Shown piece by piece: positions 44,906 through 59,339 of a stretch of 64,000 nucleotides of DNA. The position numbers were made by a program, and so were the translations under genes. Positions within the stretch are counted from its first letter, which is position 1. The number at the start of each line of letters is the position of its first letter. This stretch comes from Holacanthus passer (Eukaryota; Chordata; Actinopteri; Pomacanthidae): assembly GCA_025331565.1 (NCBI GenBank), contig JAFREQ010000043.1, positions 4,659,001 to 4,723,000 on the forward strand, given 5' to 3'. The notes under the pieces are model-generated. The model was not told where the DNA came from and made no database searches. It worked only from the letters and a program-made list of their open reading frames with translations.

Positions 44906-46815
44906 AAATCATTACATTAGTCAACTGATTTTTGTGTGAGCAGCTAGTCCATCACTGACTGGCACTATAATTTACACTAGGAATTAAAAATGGAAATTAG
45001 GATAATAAGTATGTGAGAGTGTGCAAGGATCTTCCTGTCATAAACATGTTTAAACACTAAATGTGATTGTACTTATATGACTTTGTTCCTACGCCAGATG
45101 GTGTCTTATTTTTACCCCATAATTATTTTTGTCAAATATACTCTTTATATTTGTGTATTTTTGTATTTTATGGCACTGCATTGTCTTTCCTGAAAAAAAA
45201 AAAGTATGAATAGAACTTGCCCTGCGTTGACCCACGCTCACCTCAGCCTAGACGGTTCTGTGCTCCATTCGGCGGAAAAATCTCATCCTAAGATTTTGAT
45301 GAAGTGGATGATGTTGTCTCTAGAGCCACTATCAGTCCACACATTTGGATTTAAATCATGTTCTGACTCATAAGTTATCAGCACACGATTATTGCCGTGC
45401 ACACCCATGCTTCGACTTCCCTTGCATAACCGCAGTGTCAACGAAAAAGAAAAAAATAGCAGCGCCCTGGTTATTATTAGACCTTAGAGAGCAGAGATCT
45501 GCACCTAAATTGTGACTTTTTCAGCTGACGGTGTGTTAAACTTTTTGTATTGTAATGAGCCATGCAAAGTGAAACATACTCTCTCATCCTCATCCTCTTA
45601 TCCCTACAGTTACCAGTTACAGTTACACATGCAGGTCATAGCTTTGATTAAAATTCAACAGCGAGGGAGGAGAATGAGATGAGGAGCAGCAGGGAAAGAC
45701 ACTGTTTATATGCACATAGACAAATCTATCTATCTGCACTAACACCTCTGTGTCTCTGTCTGTCGGCTGTATCACTGGGTGCTTTCTTTCCATTACCTTT
45801 TCTCTTGCTTTTTTGCTATTAAGCTGCATATATTTTTCTCTCCATCTGTTTGTGACAGACAGCGACTGGTCTTCTGTTTCGTACAGAAATAAACTTCTTA
45901 GGTTCCTTCCTCTCTCTTTCTCTCTCTCACTCACTTAGTCCTCCTTTCTCTTACCTCTCCTACTCCATTTTTGTGGTCGTAGTCAGTGTGCCAGTACGCT
46001 GTATCTAGCATTTACTAATCCTGCTCACATTAGGTTACATCACTGACCCTTTCCTCCTTTGATACAGTATTTGTACCATTACTGAGCTTAAGTCAGTTAG
46101 TGTGTTGTTTGTCTCTTGTCTCCATCTCAGTTCCTCATGATCCATTTGTCACTCTGTCTCTGTATTTATAGATGGTTCTGTGTTATATCACCCCGTCCTG
46201 TAATGTGCTCTCACTTGCATGGGTGCGTTCAGAAACACAGAACAGACGGTGCACACAGATGCATGCATTCACATACAGTGTAAGCCCAGTGACACAGAGG
46301 CTAACATGCACACACACACACACAAACACACACATTAAAAATTGGGAGAAAGAGAGAGTGTCATAAATTTTAAATTGAATTAAAAAAAAAAAGTACTGTA
46401 TAAATCATATGTCATGTTCTGTTATGTTTTGTGCTGACCTAATTCTCTTTCTCCTGTTTAAACTCAACTTCTTAACATTACCTCACAGTTTTCTGGCTCC
46501 CAACACCCTCCCTCATCCTTTCTTTCCTCTCTTTGAAGTGTTAATCCGCTTGCCAGGTCTGTTGGCTAATGAAGCTGCAACCTTGAAGTAATTATCAGTG
46601 CCTTGTGTGTGTAAGAGTGCCAGTGACAGAAAAAGAACCAAAGAGAAATTGCAATTATAACTTCAATTGCAATTATATTTCTGCCGAAGAGATGGCAGTC
46701 CAGTATGGTTCTCAAGTTATATAATACTGTATGTCATCAGTACAATGACATCAAATGTACTGTATTGAGTTCATCAGTGCAACAGTGGTCACCAACTATC
46801 ATACGCATACACTCA

Positions 46816-46817
<2 letters not shown>

Positions 46818-46850
<33 letters not shown>

Positions 46851-46890
46851 GGCTGTAGAATACTCTCAATTAGAGAAGAGAAGAGAAGAG
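46818..46890. repeat. CA microsatellite followed by AGAAG repeats
   Basis: (CA)n at 46818-46849 and (AGAAG)n at 46873-46890. Confidence 0.9.
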
Positions 46891-49800
46891 ATAAGAAATG
46901 ACATAGTGGGTGTGGGGAGAAAGGAAAATGGGATGATCTGAGCGGAGAAAAATAGAAAAGAGGAGAAGAAAAGACATGAAGAGACATATTTCTCTGATAA
47001 CATTGGCCTTGTTCATGATGTACAAATGGAGAGCATTTAAGTTTGAGAAAGACGGAGCAATGTGTATTTGTCTGAGGGAAGAGTAGGAGGTTACACGAGC
47101 CTCATTTTATCCATGCTAATCTATGCTGACACTCACATTACGGCCCTGCTCTCCACCACATGAAAACATAACATTTTCCAGCTTGCAGGGGAAGGGTTTT
47201 ATATTAATATATGACCTTACTTTAAACAGTTTTTGATGCCTGATGGTGAAGATTTTCCTCTAAAGACTCAGTAATTGTGCATTCTCCCATCCACTGAGTT
47301 TGTTTTAAGATGGGTGATACTTCAGCATTTTTTAAGCATCCATTTACCGGCAGACTAGAGCAGACACAACCAAGCAGGCCATTAATAACAGCTCTAACAA
47401 TATCTATAACAATGTAATTCTCACTGCTCTGCCCCTTTAAGATAACTAAATCCAGTGTGATCATGTAATTCACCATGGGTATGACCAACAAAGCAAGAGA
47501 GTGGGAGAACACAGGAGGAGAAACAGTAGGAGAGTAAGAGAGAGAGAGCGAGACATATGCAGCGAGCCATACATGTTGCATAAGCTGACCCATCTAGTGT
47601 TGTAATCAGATCAGTTATGTTTGCAAAAACCTAATCCAGAAGCAGAACAGCAGTTCAGCCAAAATAAATGTAATGACTGACAGCCAGAGGTGGAGGCAGA
47701 GGCAGAAAGAGAAATGTGATCAAAGAAAGAATAAAGCGTCATTCAGACAATCCTCCCGTGGTGCATCCACACCCAGCTTGGGCTTTTCTTTTGAGTGTGT
47801 TTGCTTCATGGGCAGATACTTGAATAGTGCAAATGTGTGAGTGTGTGTTTGTGTATCTACCATGTATATTTTATGAGCGCTACGACATTTCCAGGCCTGT
47901 GTAATTTGTAATGTTCGCTGTTCTCAGAAAAAGAAGGAGGTACGTGGAGGACAGGGGTGTGCTGTATGCATGGAGATCACAGTATGAGCCACTTACGTCT
48001 TGTCCACACAGGTTTTGTCTCAGGACTATAGGGAGTTTACTAAAAGGATTGTAAATACAAAAAACAGGATTTATTGTCAGGTATCTCTAATATCAAGGGA
48101 CTCAAGGACAATTCCAAAATACTTTACTGCTGTGAAGCTATAAGCAATATATAACTTATTTTGTTCTGTGAAAATACAGTTTAGGTGTGGCCTCGCCTTG
48201 ATTCCCACAGCCTCGATTTATGTCTCCTAATAAAGGACTATGATGTTAGAGTGAAGACAGCATCAGTCCATTACCTGCCCTGTGGAGTGATGTGGAACCT
48301 GACTGAAATTAATCAAAGATGTGGGTATTAATAGGATATTGACCGCGAGGCTACTTTTAGTCTACTGTAATAAAAAGGCGGTTTAGACAAAGGTCCAACA
48401 CTGAAAACTGTGAGGGAGGCTAAAATGTGCGGATCTCCTTTATTGGCAATTTGAAATTTCATTTTTGTTGATGGAAGTTCTTCCTCACTCTCTCGACCAG
48501 GTGCAGTTATTTGACACCACTAATGTGACACTCATTAGTGTGTTGATGGATGATATTACCCACTTAGTTCTTACAGTTAAGAAGCATCTTTGACATCTTT
48601 CTAACCTCAAACCTTTTCATCTCAAACAGGCCACAACAGTGTTTGTCTCGTGTCAGTGTGATGGTAATAGTTGCATTATCCTGTCTGTGTGAAACTGCAG
48701 TGAAGTGGTGCAATAGCAACGATTTAATGTGTTCTGGTTTTATTTGGCCCAGTTGCTTCGGTTATGCATCTGAACGGAAACCACTGCCTGTAGCCTCACT
48801 GCAGATTTTTTCATCCTGAGAGGCAGTGAGTGACTTCACTTTCTGATATACTACATTACATTTTATTCATCTTATTCCATTTGATCCGATACAGCTTTAC
48901 AAATAAACATCATCTTTATTCTACAGCTTGGGATAAGATGACTTTATGGAGCAAATTGTAGTCTATTTGAGTACAGACAAAAATCCTTTGAACTAATGGC
49001 TGTCTGTTTGCATTATTTCTGTAGAAGATTACACTTGATGCCTAATCTTATTATCATTAATCTTAAATAATACAAGAAACATGACTGCTGTACTGATGTG
49101 CTCAGAAAACAGACAAGCAAATCAGCTTAGTGCACAAATACTGGATTCACAGATGCTGACAAGAATGTGGTGACCGTATATTAGTGCGTATATACACAGG
49201 TAAAAGTAGTTGACTGACTCCTTTCCCATTGTCAACAGATGAGTTTGCTTTTCAGTTTTGTTCTGTTTTGGAAAACAGGGAAAAGTAAAAAGCAGCATGA
49301 GGCCAGTGACAATGTTATGGCACTTACAAACTTAATTATAATAAGTTGTTCCCAGATTGCAAAAAACAAAAAATAATGTTCTTAGCTCTTTAAGCGCCAA
49401 CGTCCAGAACTTTAATGTGTGTAATAGTTTCGTCCAGTATGAAAGAGGCTTTCACTGATTTTGAGTTCAGCTCCCGAGCGATGTTATATTTCTTCCAGCC
49501 TTTTGCTCTGTGCTGTTTTTCATGTCAATCTCTGCTGCTCAAATAAGCATATGTGCCATTAAAAAGTTTGGACGTACAGTATTTTTATAAAAAGTTACAG
49601 AAGGAAGTTATTACTGGGCCATATTTTGTGTGGACGTGTGTGTGTGTGTGGCAGGGTCTCAATTAAGATGCTGACACACACACGCGTGCACGCTTCCACC
49701 TATCGCCACCACACACACATCTATTGCCAAGAAGATGAAACTGGAGCACTAAATGAGGAACAGTGTGTCGTCTGAGACCTAGCCCTGTGTTATTTTAATC

Positions 49801-50325
49801 TTGGGAAGCATGTCAGGGTTATGTTATCTAGGTAGCCTAGAATGAGAGTGACCTGTTAGCTACATAGCACATATACTGCACACGCTGTATTGGTTCGTAA
49901 ATAGGTGTAAAGTCCTAAAGGTTGCTTCAAAGACAAACTCAAAAACTTAGAGGCAAAGCAGTTTTGCAAAGCATTCAACAATTTTACACTGATTACATTT
50001 TCAAAATGTAATCTTTGGTTATTTAATTTTTCTGAATGGTTATTTCTGAAGCCAACACTTATAATGGTTACTCTCATTCAATTAACTTTTATTGCATAGA
50101 AAGCCTATATCATAGCAGCATAAAATCAAGCCATCATCATTTCTCTTTACTTGTTAGTAGCACGGACGAATCAGATATTGCACAGTGTTGTGGTGCATGA
50201 CAACTGCTGCTGGCACTACTTATATACAATCCTGAAGTAATGAGGACAAACAAACAAACAAGCAACAAAAGACCGTCCTCCAAATATGAACAACCATTTG
50301 TTTCAGCAAGTGCTTAAGCGACAAA

Positions 50326-50337
50326 GCCCTCTAGTGG
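50326..50337 (-). promoter_or_regulatory. CTCF-like core motif
   Basis: The minus strand reads CCACTAGAGGGC, matching the CTCF core CCASYAGRKGGC. A 12-base match is weak evidence alone, and similar words occur in fish transposons. Confidence 0.3.
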
Positions 50338-51188
50338 AAGCAAAGAAGGAAGTAAGTTGACATTGTTAAAGCCAATCAAACACAGCTCTTGTAGCTTCAC
50401 CGCTTTTTTCGTGGAAGTCAGTTTGTTTAATGCATCGTTAGTTTTGCCCCATTTCAAAAAGTGCATGACTGAGGGTGCACAACACTGTTTGAGTACGCTT
50501 CAATTATTATGAGGAGAGAGAGCTTTGGCTGACTAATTTCCTCCTTGTTTGTGTTTATTTCAATCTCATTATTCAGTTTGTGTCATAGCCCACCTCCTCT
50601 GTATAACTCCACAGACTGATTTGTTGGGTTTTATACAATATAATAAGTGGGGTTTGGTGGCAAAAAGGACAACCTCTGCAGAGGTCAACGCAGTTATTGA
50701 GTTATACCTCCATGCCGTCTTTGGCTCTCAGTTATTCTAGCACAAGTTGAACAATGGACTCTGAAGAACAATAGTGACAACACTGCTTTTTTTGTTTGTA
50801 ATTGTGTAATAATGAGCCAACAAATAGAAGCCAATATCACATTTAAATTAAGATGAAACACTGATAAATCGATGGGCCCGTGCACACTTTTCTTATTAAA
50901 GCGGTGAAATGCAGCCACATTAATTCCACCAAGCATACTTCTTGTTATGACTGAGTGCTAAAACTGGGGTTTATGTGTGTGCAACTGAGGCGCGCTTGGC
51001 TGACGAAACGGTGAGAATGTGGCAGCGATCATTACGCACTGTATGAAACCATTGTTCTCACAACCAAAGCCATTGTTCTTCCAAACCAGCTTCTGTTTCT
51101 GTATGATCACAGGCCATATGCTGATATGCCCACACGCATATAAGAAATAGTGTCGCCCACGGACAGAGGTGGTGAAATAGAGTATGGG

Positions 51189-51192
<4 letters not shown>

Positions 51193-51235
<43 letters not shown>

Positions 51236-51238
51236 TAA
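51193..51238. repeat. GATA/GACA tetranucleotide microsatellite
   Basis: (GATA)n followed by (GACA)n, a compound type common in fish. Confidence 0.92.
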
Positions 51239-54200
51239 CTGCTGCCTCTCCAGCTTGTCTTTCCTCCAGTTCATCACTATGTACACCATCCCATCGAGAG
51301 TAGGGTGCTGGACATTGTTACTGCTCTGAGAAAAGGAACAGCCATTGATTCCCCCCATTTTTAAATTGGATGGCCTGCTGTGGCTTGCTGGAGGGTGTCA
51401 GTTAGAAAAGAAAGAGAGTGAAAAAAAAAAAAAAACCCCAGACATAATTATGGGAGCATAGTCTTACCCTTGCCAAGCTGTCAGGGAGGTGAGAGAAAGA
51501 GGTCGAGAGAGGCAGAGAATAGCAGGTAAACTGATAATGACAGCGTCTAAAATTTCCAAAGCAGCCCAAGGGACAATAGAAGTTATAATGAGGCTTGCTT
51601 TTGTTATCTGTCTCCCAGTGTCAACTCAAAAACAGCTGTTTACTTTCTCCAACATTGTCATCTCGTGCTCTCCCTGTCTCGCCTCCTCCCTCCCCGCTTC
51701 TCCCTCTCTTTATCTCTTTCTCACTTTCTCAGCCACTCTCTCTTTCTTCTAGCACTTTTCTCCTAATCACAAACACTCTCCATCTCTCCCACGCATTTTT
51801 TTTTTTACTCTGTTTGCTGTTTCTGTTTTCTCCTTGTTTCTTGATGCCAGTTCCTTCTTCAGCTTCTTCTTTACCTCCTCCCCCACCGCTACCCGCTTTT
51901 CACCATCTGACCTCATCACCTCGCTGATGCAAGGAAGACACAGCTCCTCAACTATCCTCCCTCCACTTTTAACCTATCATTCATCTCCACACCCCGTCTG
52001 TAGGCGTACACACTTGGATCGAGTATAACTGCTTCTCTCCCTCAGCCCCAAGTCAAGCATCTGAGTGCTGTCTCTGTCAATCAAACAAGATACAGTATGT
52101 GTGGATAAGAGTTGTGTTTCTCCACAGAGTATTCAATAAATCCCCTTTGATTTATTGTGTGGCAATTAAATAATCATTGATTTGCCTAATGCTTTTATTT
52201 AAAAATGGTAAAATGCCTCCAAAGAGAAAAAGAAAACATAAAAACTCCCATCTTCCCAAAATGCAAATTGCTTTAAAATGTTATTTGTCTACAATCAAAT
52301 TACGACTCCTTTTCCTTTTGACATATACTCAAATGAAAACAGTACAAAGACAATAAACACCTGTTTGGATCATTCCACAGGTAAACAGGTTCATTGGTAA
52401 CAGGTGATAGTGTCATGTTTGGGTATGAAAGGTTCATCCTGGAAAGGCTCAGTCGTTCACAAGCGAGGATGGAGAGAGGTTCAACACTTTGTCAAACACA
52501 TGGTTGTATAAAGGAGATTAATACATGAACTCATGAACACTTTGTAAAACCATAGTTGGCAAACACAGTTTGTTTGTAAATGATTGCATTCTGTTTTTAT
52601 GTATACTTTACACAGTATCCCATTTTTTTGAATAGAGGTTATATAAAATTTGAGAATTTATTTGTTTCTTTTTGTAATTTTACTTCCTCTTTTGTTACTC
52701 GGATGATATCGTGCTCTGCCTCTGCTTCATGACTGTCCTCAGGACTTGGGGTGTGCTGCCGAACATGAATGCTACATAGTTACTTACATTTGAATAGTGA
52801 CATGTAGAAAGTAATATTGGTCCTCATACTGTCATACATGCCTTTATATACTATTCTATATTGCCGCTTCTGGACCAATTTAAGTCATAGCATTTCAACA
52901 TTGTAATTACTTCAGAAACTCATGAACAAGTTAACTCAGATTCATAAAAGGTAAATGTATTAGACTGAATGTAGTTTCCCTATGCTGGGCCCAAAAATAA
53001 AATCTAATAACATTTTTTGAAGTCTGTTGCTCTTAACCCTCAATGTATTTTGAGATTTTCTGGGAGATCCCCTTTAACTTCAATCTTCTTGGAACAAATG
53101 TTTAACTTTTCCTTGGTGTAATTTTGATTGACCTACTTGCTTGCTTGTAATTCAGAAAAGGATATTTTCTTCCTCCAACTTTAAAACAGATAACTCATAG
53201 TTTGCCATACATTTCTCTATAAGCACTTTGGGAGAATCCAGTTTGATTAAAGTGCCTTTCTTGAATATAAGCCTCATGTTGGGCCTCTTGCATCAGACTG
53301 AGGAGTTTGCTTTCAAGTGGGAGACTAATGGGTCCTGGTTCAGAGGGGAGCACCCACAGTGAAGAATAAAGAGAGGGAGATAAAGTGAGAGAATGACAGG
53401 TGAGGCAATCAATTAAGGGGGGTAGAAGCTGAGGAAGGATGGAGTGTGGTTGGATTGGAGGAGTGAGGGACTGGAGTGTGAATATAAAACACTGGAGAAA
53501 TATTTTACTGTGAGAGCAGAGGACTGAGCGAACGCATGATTGGGGTGAAAGAAAGAGCGAAAGAGGGTGAAATGGTGATAAATTTTGCAGATTGTAGTCG
53601 CAGGCTCAAGTATTTGCAGTTCTTAAGTTGGTGCCTGGACAGCAGGGTGCATACTGGCGTAGCACTGTATGTTAAACGTTCTTCACTTTGTCTTAAAACT
53701 GGTTGCCATTTTCTTGTAGTTATGGCTTGTTTTTCATAAGCTGCCATAACAATGACACAGCGACATACCGAGAGCAAGAAAACAGTAAGAGATTTGTGTG
53801 TTTGTTTGAGCGCCACAGCTTTCAAGCATCAGGAGATGTCTCATACAAAATCAACACTTCCATAGCACACATTGCTCCTAAAGCTATGTATATGCTTCTC
53901 TTACACAAACACAGGTCAGATATCGGCTCAGTGTTTCTGGGCCACTTGCAATGTTGACTTTTCTGTCTGTGCTGAATGTGTGCGTGTCTGGCTGAGGAGC
54001 AGCGAGTTCATTAACATGTGTGCTCACATCTGGTGCTACTATTCGATCCCCAAAACAAATTGTACTCTTCTAGTTTGATTTCCACCGTGTTCGTGTGCGT
54101 GTGTGCACGTACATGTATAGTATGTGTACAGCACATGGCACAACTTGCTGTGCACATGCAGTGTTTGTGATGTGACAATAGCATTTATAGAAAAACCTAT

Positions 54201-55750
54201 TTAACATTTTTACATTTGATCATACATAGAAGCATCGCTTGTGGCATTTTACTATACTGAATTTAAGACATAATTAGCACAAACAAACAAGACCAGTCTT
54301 TCACTGATTGACATCCTCTGCTAACCTCATTTCCCCTGCGACTTACATTGAGGTCATTGGGGTCAGTCTTTCCAGCAGATATCCAGAACAATATTTGCTG
54401 ACATCACTGCCACGATATGATTTTGATTCGATTCAAGGGACCTGCGATCAATATGAAACTATATCACATGCCCTTTTGACACAATCCCTTCCACCATGAC
54501 CGTAATAGCTGAACGGACAGGGAGAGGAGTGAGGAGAGTTAAAAGAGACAGTCATACAGTCAGCTCCCAGCAGTCCAACTGGGCTGTTGATATGAGACAG
54601 AAAATCAGCAACACACATCCACCTGATCCCATGTCAGAAATGCAGCTGAAACAAACAGACTGCCTGATCATTGAATCGATATATATTGATCCAGATCAAT
54701 GGATCATTAAACCCCTACTAATTAACTAATTGATTTCACTGCATCTAGAGTATGTTTTAATAAACTGGAAAATTACAATTCAATTTAGAGGATAGCTCTG
54801 CACTGTGTGGACTTACTGACTCCAGCAAGGCAAGACAAGATGAAAGCAAGTAGAAATCCCAATGTCTGTTTTTCTACACTCTGTTATGGCCTTATGCAAG
54901 ATGTACAGAGAGCCAGAGTCATTAAAGTTCCAATGTGCTTTGATGCAGGGACTGACTCTGTTATTATTTGCAGTCATTCACACTCAGAGCTTCACAATGA
55001 CAGCACAAAGATCTTTACATGCATGTTGAATGTTTGCATTGTAGCTAGGACTCTTGCTGCCAGACAGCCAACATCCCTTCCACGTCACATCATAGCATCT
55101 CCTTTCAACTTGACAACAGGTGGCGCAGCAGCGAGACAGTGTGTCAAGAGGTGCAGAGGGAAAATCTCAAGTCTCTGTGTCTGCTGCAGATTTCACGGTT
55201 ATGTAACACACAGAATCATTCAGCACAATTTCTTTATTTTCAAGTGTGCAGTATTTTTTACTGGAAACAATTTATGTAAAAAAAAGTCAAGTGCTGTTTT
55301 TATTTATAATTTGGATTGGAATAGCAAAGTTTAGTATTGATATTTGAGTACTTCAGCACACCTCACCTCAGCAGATGAGCTGTCACACTAAATTCTACAG
55401 GGATATATGTAAAACTTAAACCAAGGAATGTGAATGTACAATAAAACACAAACATTAACACAAACATCACAATAAACATAGCTGGGTATGTGATCTATGC
55501 TATGACAGGCCAGTATGATAATAATTCCCTTGATCCACCTTTTGTTTTAAATATTTGAATAGCAGTACATTTTAAAAAATAATTAAATCTGTCAAATATT
55601 CAATTGGGATGTGCCAATGTGCCAGTGCTCTTCTGTCACATGATGCAGGCATCATTAGAGAGATAAAATTAATCACTAACTTACACATGTGCAATCACGT
55701 GTCTCAAAACTACAAACAGAATTAAATATCATTAAAGTTGTAAGATCTGG

Positions 55751-55835
55751 TTAGATAAAACTTTAATGAGCCCCATAGTGAAAGTAGACCGTGTCAGCAG
55801 CAAGTAGCAATAAGAGACAATAAGAGTGCAGGAAA
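55751..55835 (-). repeat. Interspersed repeat tail related to 12306-12367
   Basis: AGATAAAACTTTAATGAGCCCCATAGTG, in shorter parts, parallels AGATAAACCTTTATTCGTCCCACAGTG at 12 kb. It is followed by an AGCAGCAAGTAGCAATAAGAG stretch seen beside such tails. It is probably a 3' end of a non-LTR element read in reverse. Confidence 0.45.
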
Positions 55836-56561
55836 AAGAGTTCAAAGAAGAAAAAAGAAAAAAGAATTCAGTGAAGCTCTTGAGCACTTTCTATGAGACA
55901 GACTAATAGTGAACGGGGGGAGCAGGTGCTGAAAGAGCACTGATGCATGCGGCCTTCCAGATACATCTAATCTTGGTCTCGTTCCAGTCCATGCTTGCAA
56001 TCTCCCAAGCACTGCAATTGTGGTTGACAAATCTTGTCGTTTTAAAAATGCTAATTGGGGGAAGTGGCAGTTAGTTAAAACTCCCAGTGTGAGATAATAC
56101 ACTTCACAGTAGGGGGCTGTGCTTCAGGGAAATCAGGGGAGACAGCAGGAGAAAGAGCAAGCAGGGAATCAGGGTTCAGGAGAAAAAGATGGCATGGATA
56201 ACCTTTCAAGAGGTAGTGTTTTTCATTTTTACTGGATATTGTTTTTGAGAGGATATTAGCTATGTTACAAGTAATGCCTCCAGCAGAATGTGTCCTGCAT
56301 CTTGAATGACAAATGGAGCGGCTTCGGAAAGAGTTATGGCACCAGCAAACTATCCCAAGTACTCACTAAAGTAACGGCAGACTGATTTTCAGCATCTCAT
56401 CTGGGGTTGGCGTGCACATCTGGATATGCAGGTGTGCGATGACTACACAAGTTACTTAACCCCAGTTAACTGATGATGACACTTTACAGCCTCCACAGGA
56501 TCGCAAAGGACTGACAGGATGAGGCAAACAAGGTGGACTGTACATGTGAGACAGCAGACAG

Positions 56562-56567
<6 letters not shown>

Positions 56568-56592
<25 letters not shown>

Positions 56593-56593
56593 T
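56568..56593. repeat. Poly-T run
   Basis: About 24 consecutive T. It could be the reverse of a retroposed A-tail, but no matching element was seen beside it. Confidence 0.85.
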
Positions 56594-56856
56594 ACCACTT
56601 ATGCTGTGGAGTCCCGAGTTCACACTGGTCAACGTCCTATAGCTGCATTATCTGTGCTACTCAGGATGATTTATAGGTGCAGGTGAGAGCGCTGTTGGAG
56701 GTGGCTATATGCTTGGTGAAAGCCCATTACAAGCCTCTTGCACTTTGAACAAGCTGTTTGAATCTGCGCATGTGTGTGAGTCATTGTACGTGTGTTTTGA
56801 AGAGCGCACCAGTGTTTCCTCTGGAGTAGAGATGGAAGGAAATGTGATAGTTTTAG

Positions 56857-56987
56857 GTGTGTGTGTGTGTGTGTGTCTCATTTCTCACATCATACCTTCC
56901 CACCTTCACATAAACAAATCATTAAAAATAATTTCTCCAAAGATATTTGTAAATAATTGTGTGTATGTGTGTGTGTGTGTGTGTGTG
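56857..56987. repeat. GT microsatellites
   Basis: (GT)n at 56857-56877 and 56959-56987. Confidence 0.9.
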
Positions 56988-58289
56988 CGGTGCTGAATCA
57001 TGCTGTTTGTGTGACTTTGACATCAGCTGTCATCAGAGTCAGTCCAGTGGTAATACATCTGAAAGTGCCAACACGCCTCCTGCAATTAGTCTTCCTCAGA
57101 TACAATAACTATCACTGTGGCGCTCACACGTCTGCATCTCTTTACACAGCTATTGCACGCTTGGCCTGTTGGAATTTTTAATTTCTTGCACATGTTTTCA
57201 GTCTAAATTTGAGAAATTTTCACCAGCTTTTCTCTGCACTCTCTCTGTTGCTTTCTCCTTTTCTGCCTTGTTTTCTGTGTTATGTATCAGAGCCCTGTTT
57301 TCTCTAATTACATCTCTTCATCGACGCTCTCTTCTTCCTCTATCCTTGCTCCCTCTGTCTTTATCTGCTCTACCTCAGTCTCCCCATCCTTTATTTCCGC
57401 TCTCTTTGTTACTTTCACTCTCTGCTGCTTTTTCTCTCCTTGACTGCCTTGCCTCCGATTTTTCACTCTTCTTAGAGATTCAAACAATGAAAGAGGTGGA
57501 GTTTAGTCATTGCCATGAGTGAGAAGATGAGGGAAAAAAACAGAGCTCTCTCTCTCTCTTTGCTTCTCCAACCTGGTCTCACAACAAAATGTGTGAGAGC
57601 TACATTGGTCCACAGGGTAAAATGTATTACATTCTCAATAAAGGCTCTGAAAATCTGAGATGCCTGAGATGTTCTTTTCTTTTGGCTAGCATCCAGGTCA
57701 AGGGACTGTCAAGTTTCTTTCTCTGACAATGGGAAAAAAAAGACATTTCTTATGTTCTCAGTGGAAAATGCAATATTTCAAGTTATTAAGTATTTCATTT
57801 TCATAATCTTTGTTCTGTAGTATGATTGTATGGTTTTTGGTTTGTTGGTTTTTATGAAGATTATTTCAGGTCTTACCAGAAAATTGTTAGAATACAACAT
57901 TTCCTATCATTGATATGGAGGTTGGTCTGGACCTGATCGCTGAGACCACGTAGCTTGCTTGTTGTTTGAATCATTGTCTTGTTGTGTCGTTATCTGAGCT
58001 GTTTGATGACACTTCTTCTTCTTGGATTTCCGACGGACTAAGCATATTGTTCCACTTATTGTCCGGAGCCAACCGTTATCATCAAGGATGTAATAAAGGT
58101 CATTGTGTTGTGGGTGGACTCGTTCAACTCCAGGTTCAGGGTTTCTGCCGTGGGTGGCGTATTTCAAAATTACATCTCACAATTTTAGAGCCGTTATTGT
58201 AAAACTAATATGTGTTGTGTTTTGGACCAACATAGTTTTTTTCACCTTCATTTATTTATGGGAGTTTCACTGAGGGTTCCTCTGTTTCA

Positions 58290-58410
58290 GGAACGCCCCG
58301 ATCACATTCACACAGTTACACATTCACACCTGGCAGCTGCAGAACAACCACTGGACGCAGTTGTTAAAGGGACTTGCTCAAGGGCACCTCAGTAGTGGTA
58401 ATGAGGAAGC
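58290..58410 (+). repeat. Probable interspersed repeat
   Basis: The phrase GACTTGCTCAAGGGCACCTC, then AGTAGTGGTAATGAGGAAG, preceded by CACATTCACACCTGGCAGCTGCAG, is a wording repeated across teleost genomes. The element class was not determined. Confidence 0.5.
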
Positions 58411-58975
58411 CTCATCTTTTGCCTATATACCTCAGCCATTTTCTTTCTTTATTTTCTGACTCTGTTGAGGACAAATGTTTGTGACCCCAGACCCCAGTTC
58501 TCTCTCAGCGTCTTTAACTCTCACGCTGTCATTCTCTGTCTCTGACTCTCTCTCTCACTATCTGTGCCATGCACACATCCCCTGTCTCTGAGATGTAACA
58601 GGCGCAGGAGAGTTTCATAACATGATGTGTCACAGCTCTTCTTATATCTGGTGTCAAGCCCTTTGTTCTCTTTACCAGCCCCACTCCTCAGTTCCCATGT
58701 CCCTGTTTCTCCCCTGTTCTCTGCTTCCATACTTGTTTATAAAAATAACTTTAAATCTCAGTTGATACCACGCAATACTGAAGGGATCAACATTTTTGCA
58801 TGTGCCATTCTCAATACTTAACACAAAGTGGGAAGAGCAGCGCAAAGTCCCGAGAGCTGATGACTTCAGAACAGTGATGTATGTACTGTACTGTGAACAC
58901 AATGCACCGCTGAGTTGACAGTGCACTGTGGTGAAGAGATAATGAACCTCAGTCCCACATCGTCAGCAATGTTGT

Positions 58976-59250
58976 GTCGTGCCCTTCTGCCAGAAAGCCT
59001 TTCTAACACGTGGTTAAGGTTGTGAAATGGTCACAGTTTAGTTAGGTTTAGACACCAAAATAACTTGATTAAGTGTAAAAAAAAAAAAAAAAAAAGATTG
59101 TGGTGTCAGTTAAAATAAGTACGTTTACATGCATTACATAAGTTAAGTATATTTATGTGCGTGACCTAAGTTAAGTACGTTTTGTAAGTTTAAAGAAGTC
59201 ATTGCTGACTTTTGGTTTCAAATGGGATATAAACCCTTGTCTCCTGTGTT
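58976..59250. repeat. Probable interspersed repeat with A-run
   Basis: A GTGGTTAAGGTT...TTAGGTTTAGACACC...AACTTGATTAAGTGT phrase, an 18-A run, then TAAGTTAAGTA units and GACTTTTGGTTTCA. This layout is typical of an abundant percomorph repeat of unclear class. Confidence 0.5.
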
Positions 59251-59339
59251 TTACCCATCCATACACCCTCACTACTTCCCAGTGTGGACTTAGCTCTTTA
59301 TCATACATACATATCATCATATCATATCATACATCCCCT

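Larger units (their letters stand above)
44906..58975. other. No gene seen; repeats and unique DNA
   Basis: It contains microsatellites, a poly-T run and fragments listed separately. The longest open frame (54807-55334, 175 codons) has no domain, unusual composition or splice context to support it. Blocks of unique sequence at about 51500-51620 and 53520-53720 could be regulatory, but nothing firm can be said. Confidence 0.4.

Noticed and set aside
45740..46000. Possible exons around CT-rich sequence
   Set aside because: The pyrimidine tracts mimic acceptors, but no bounded open segment with a donor follows.
54807..55334. 175-codon + strand open frame, the longest in the window
   Set aside because: No family motif, mixed composition, no promoter or splice context. 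Frames of this length occur by chance in 64 kb.
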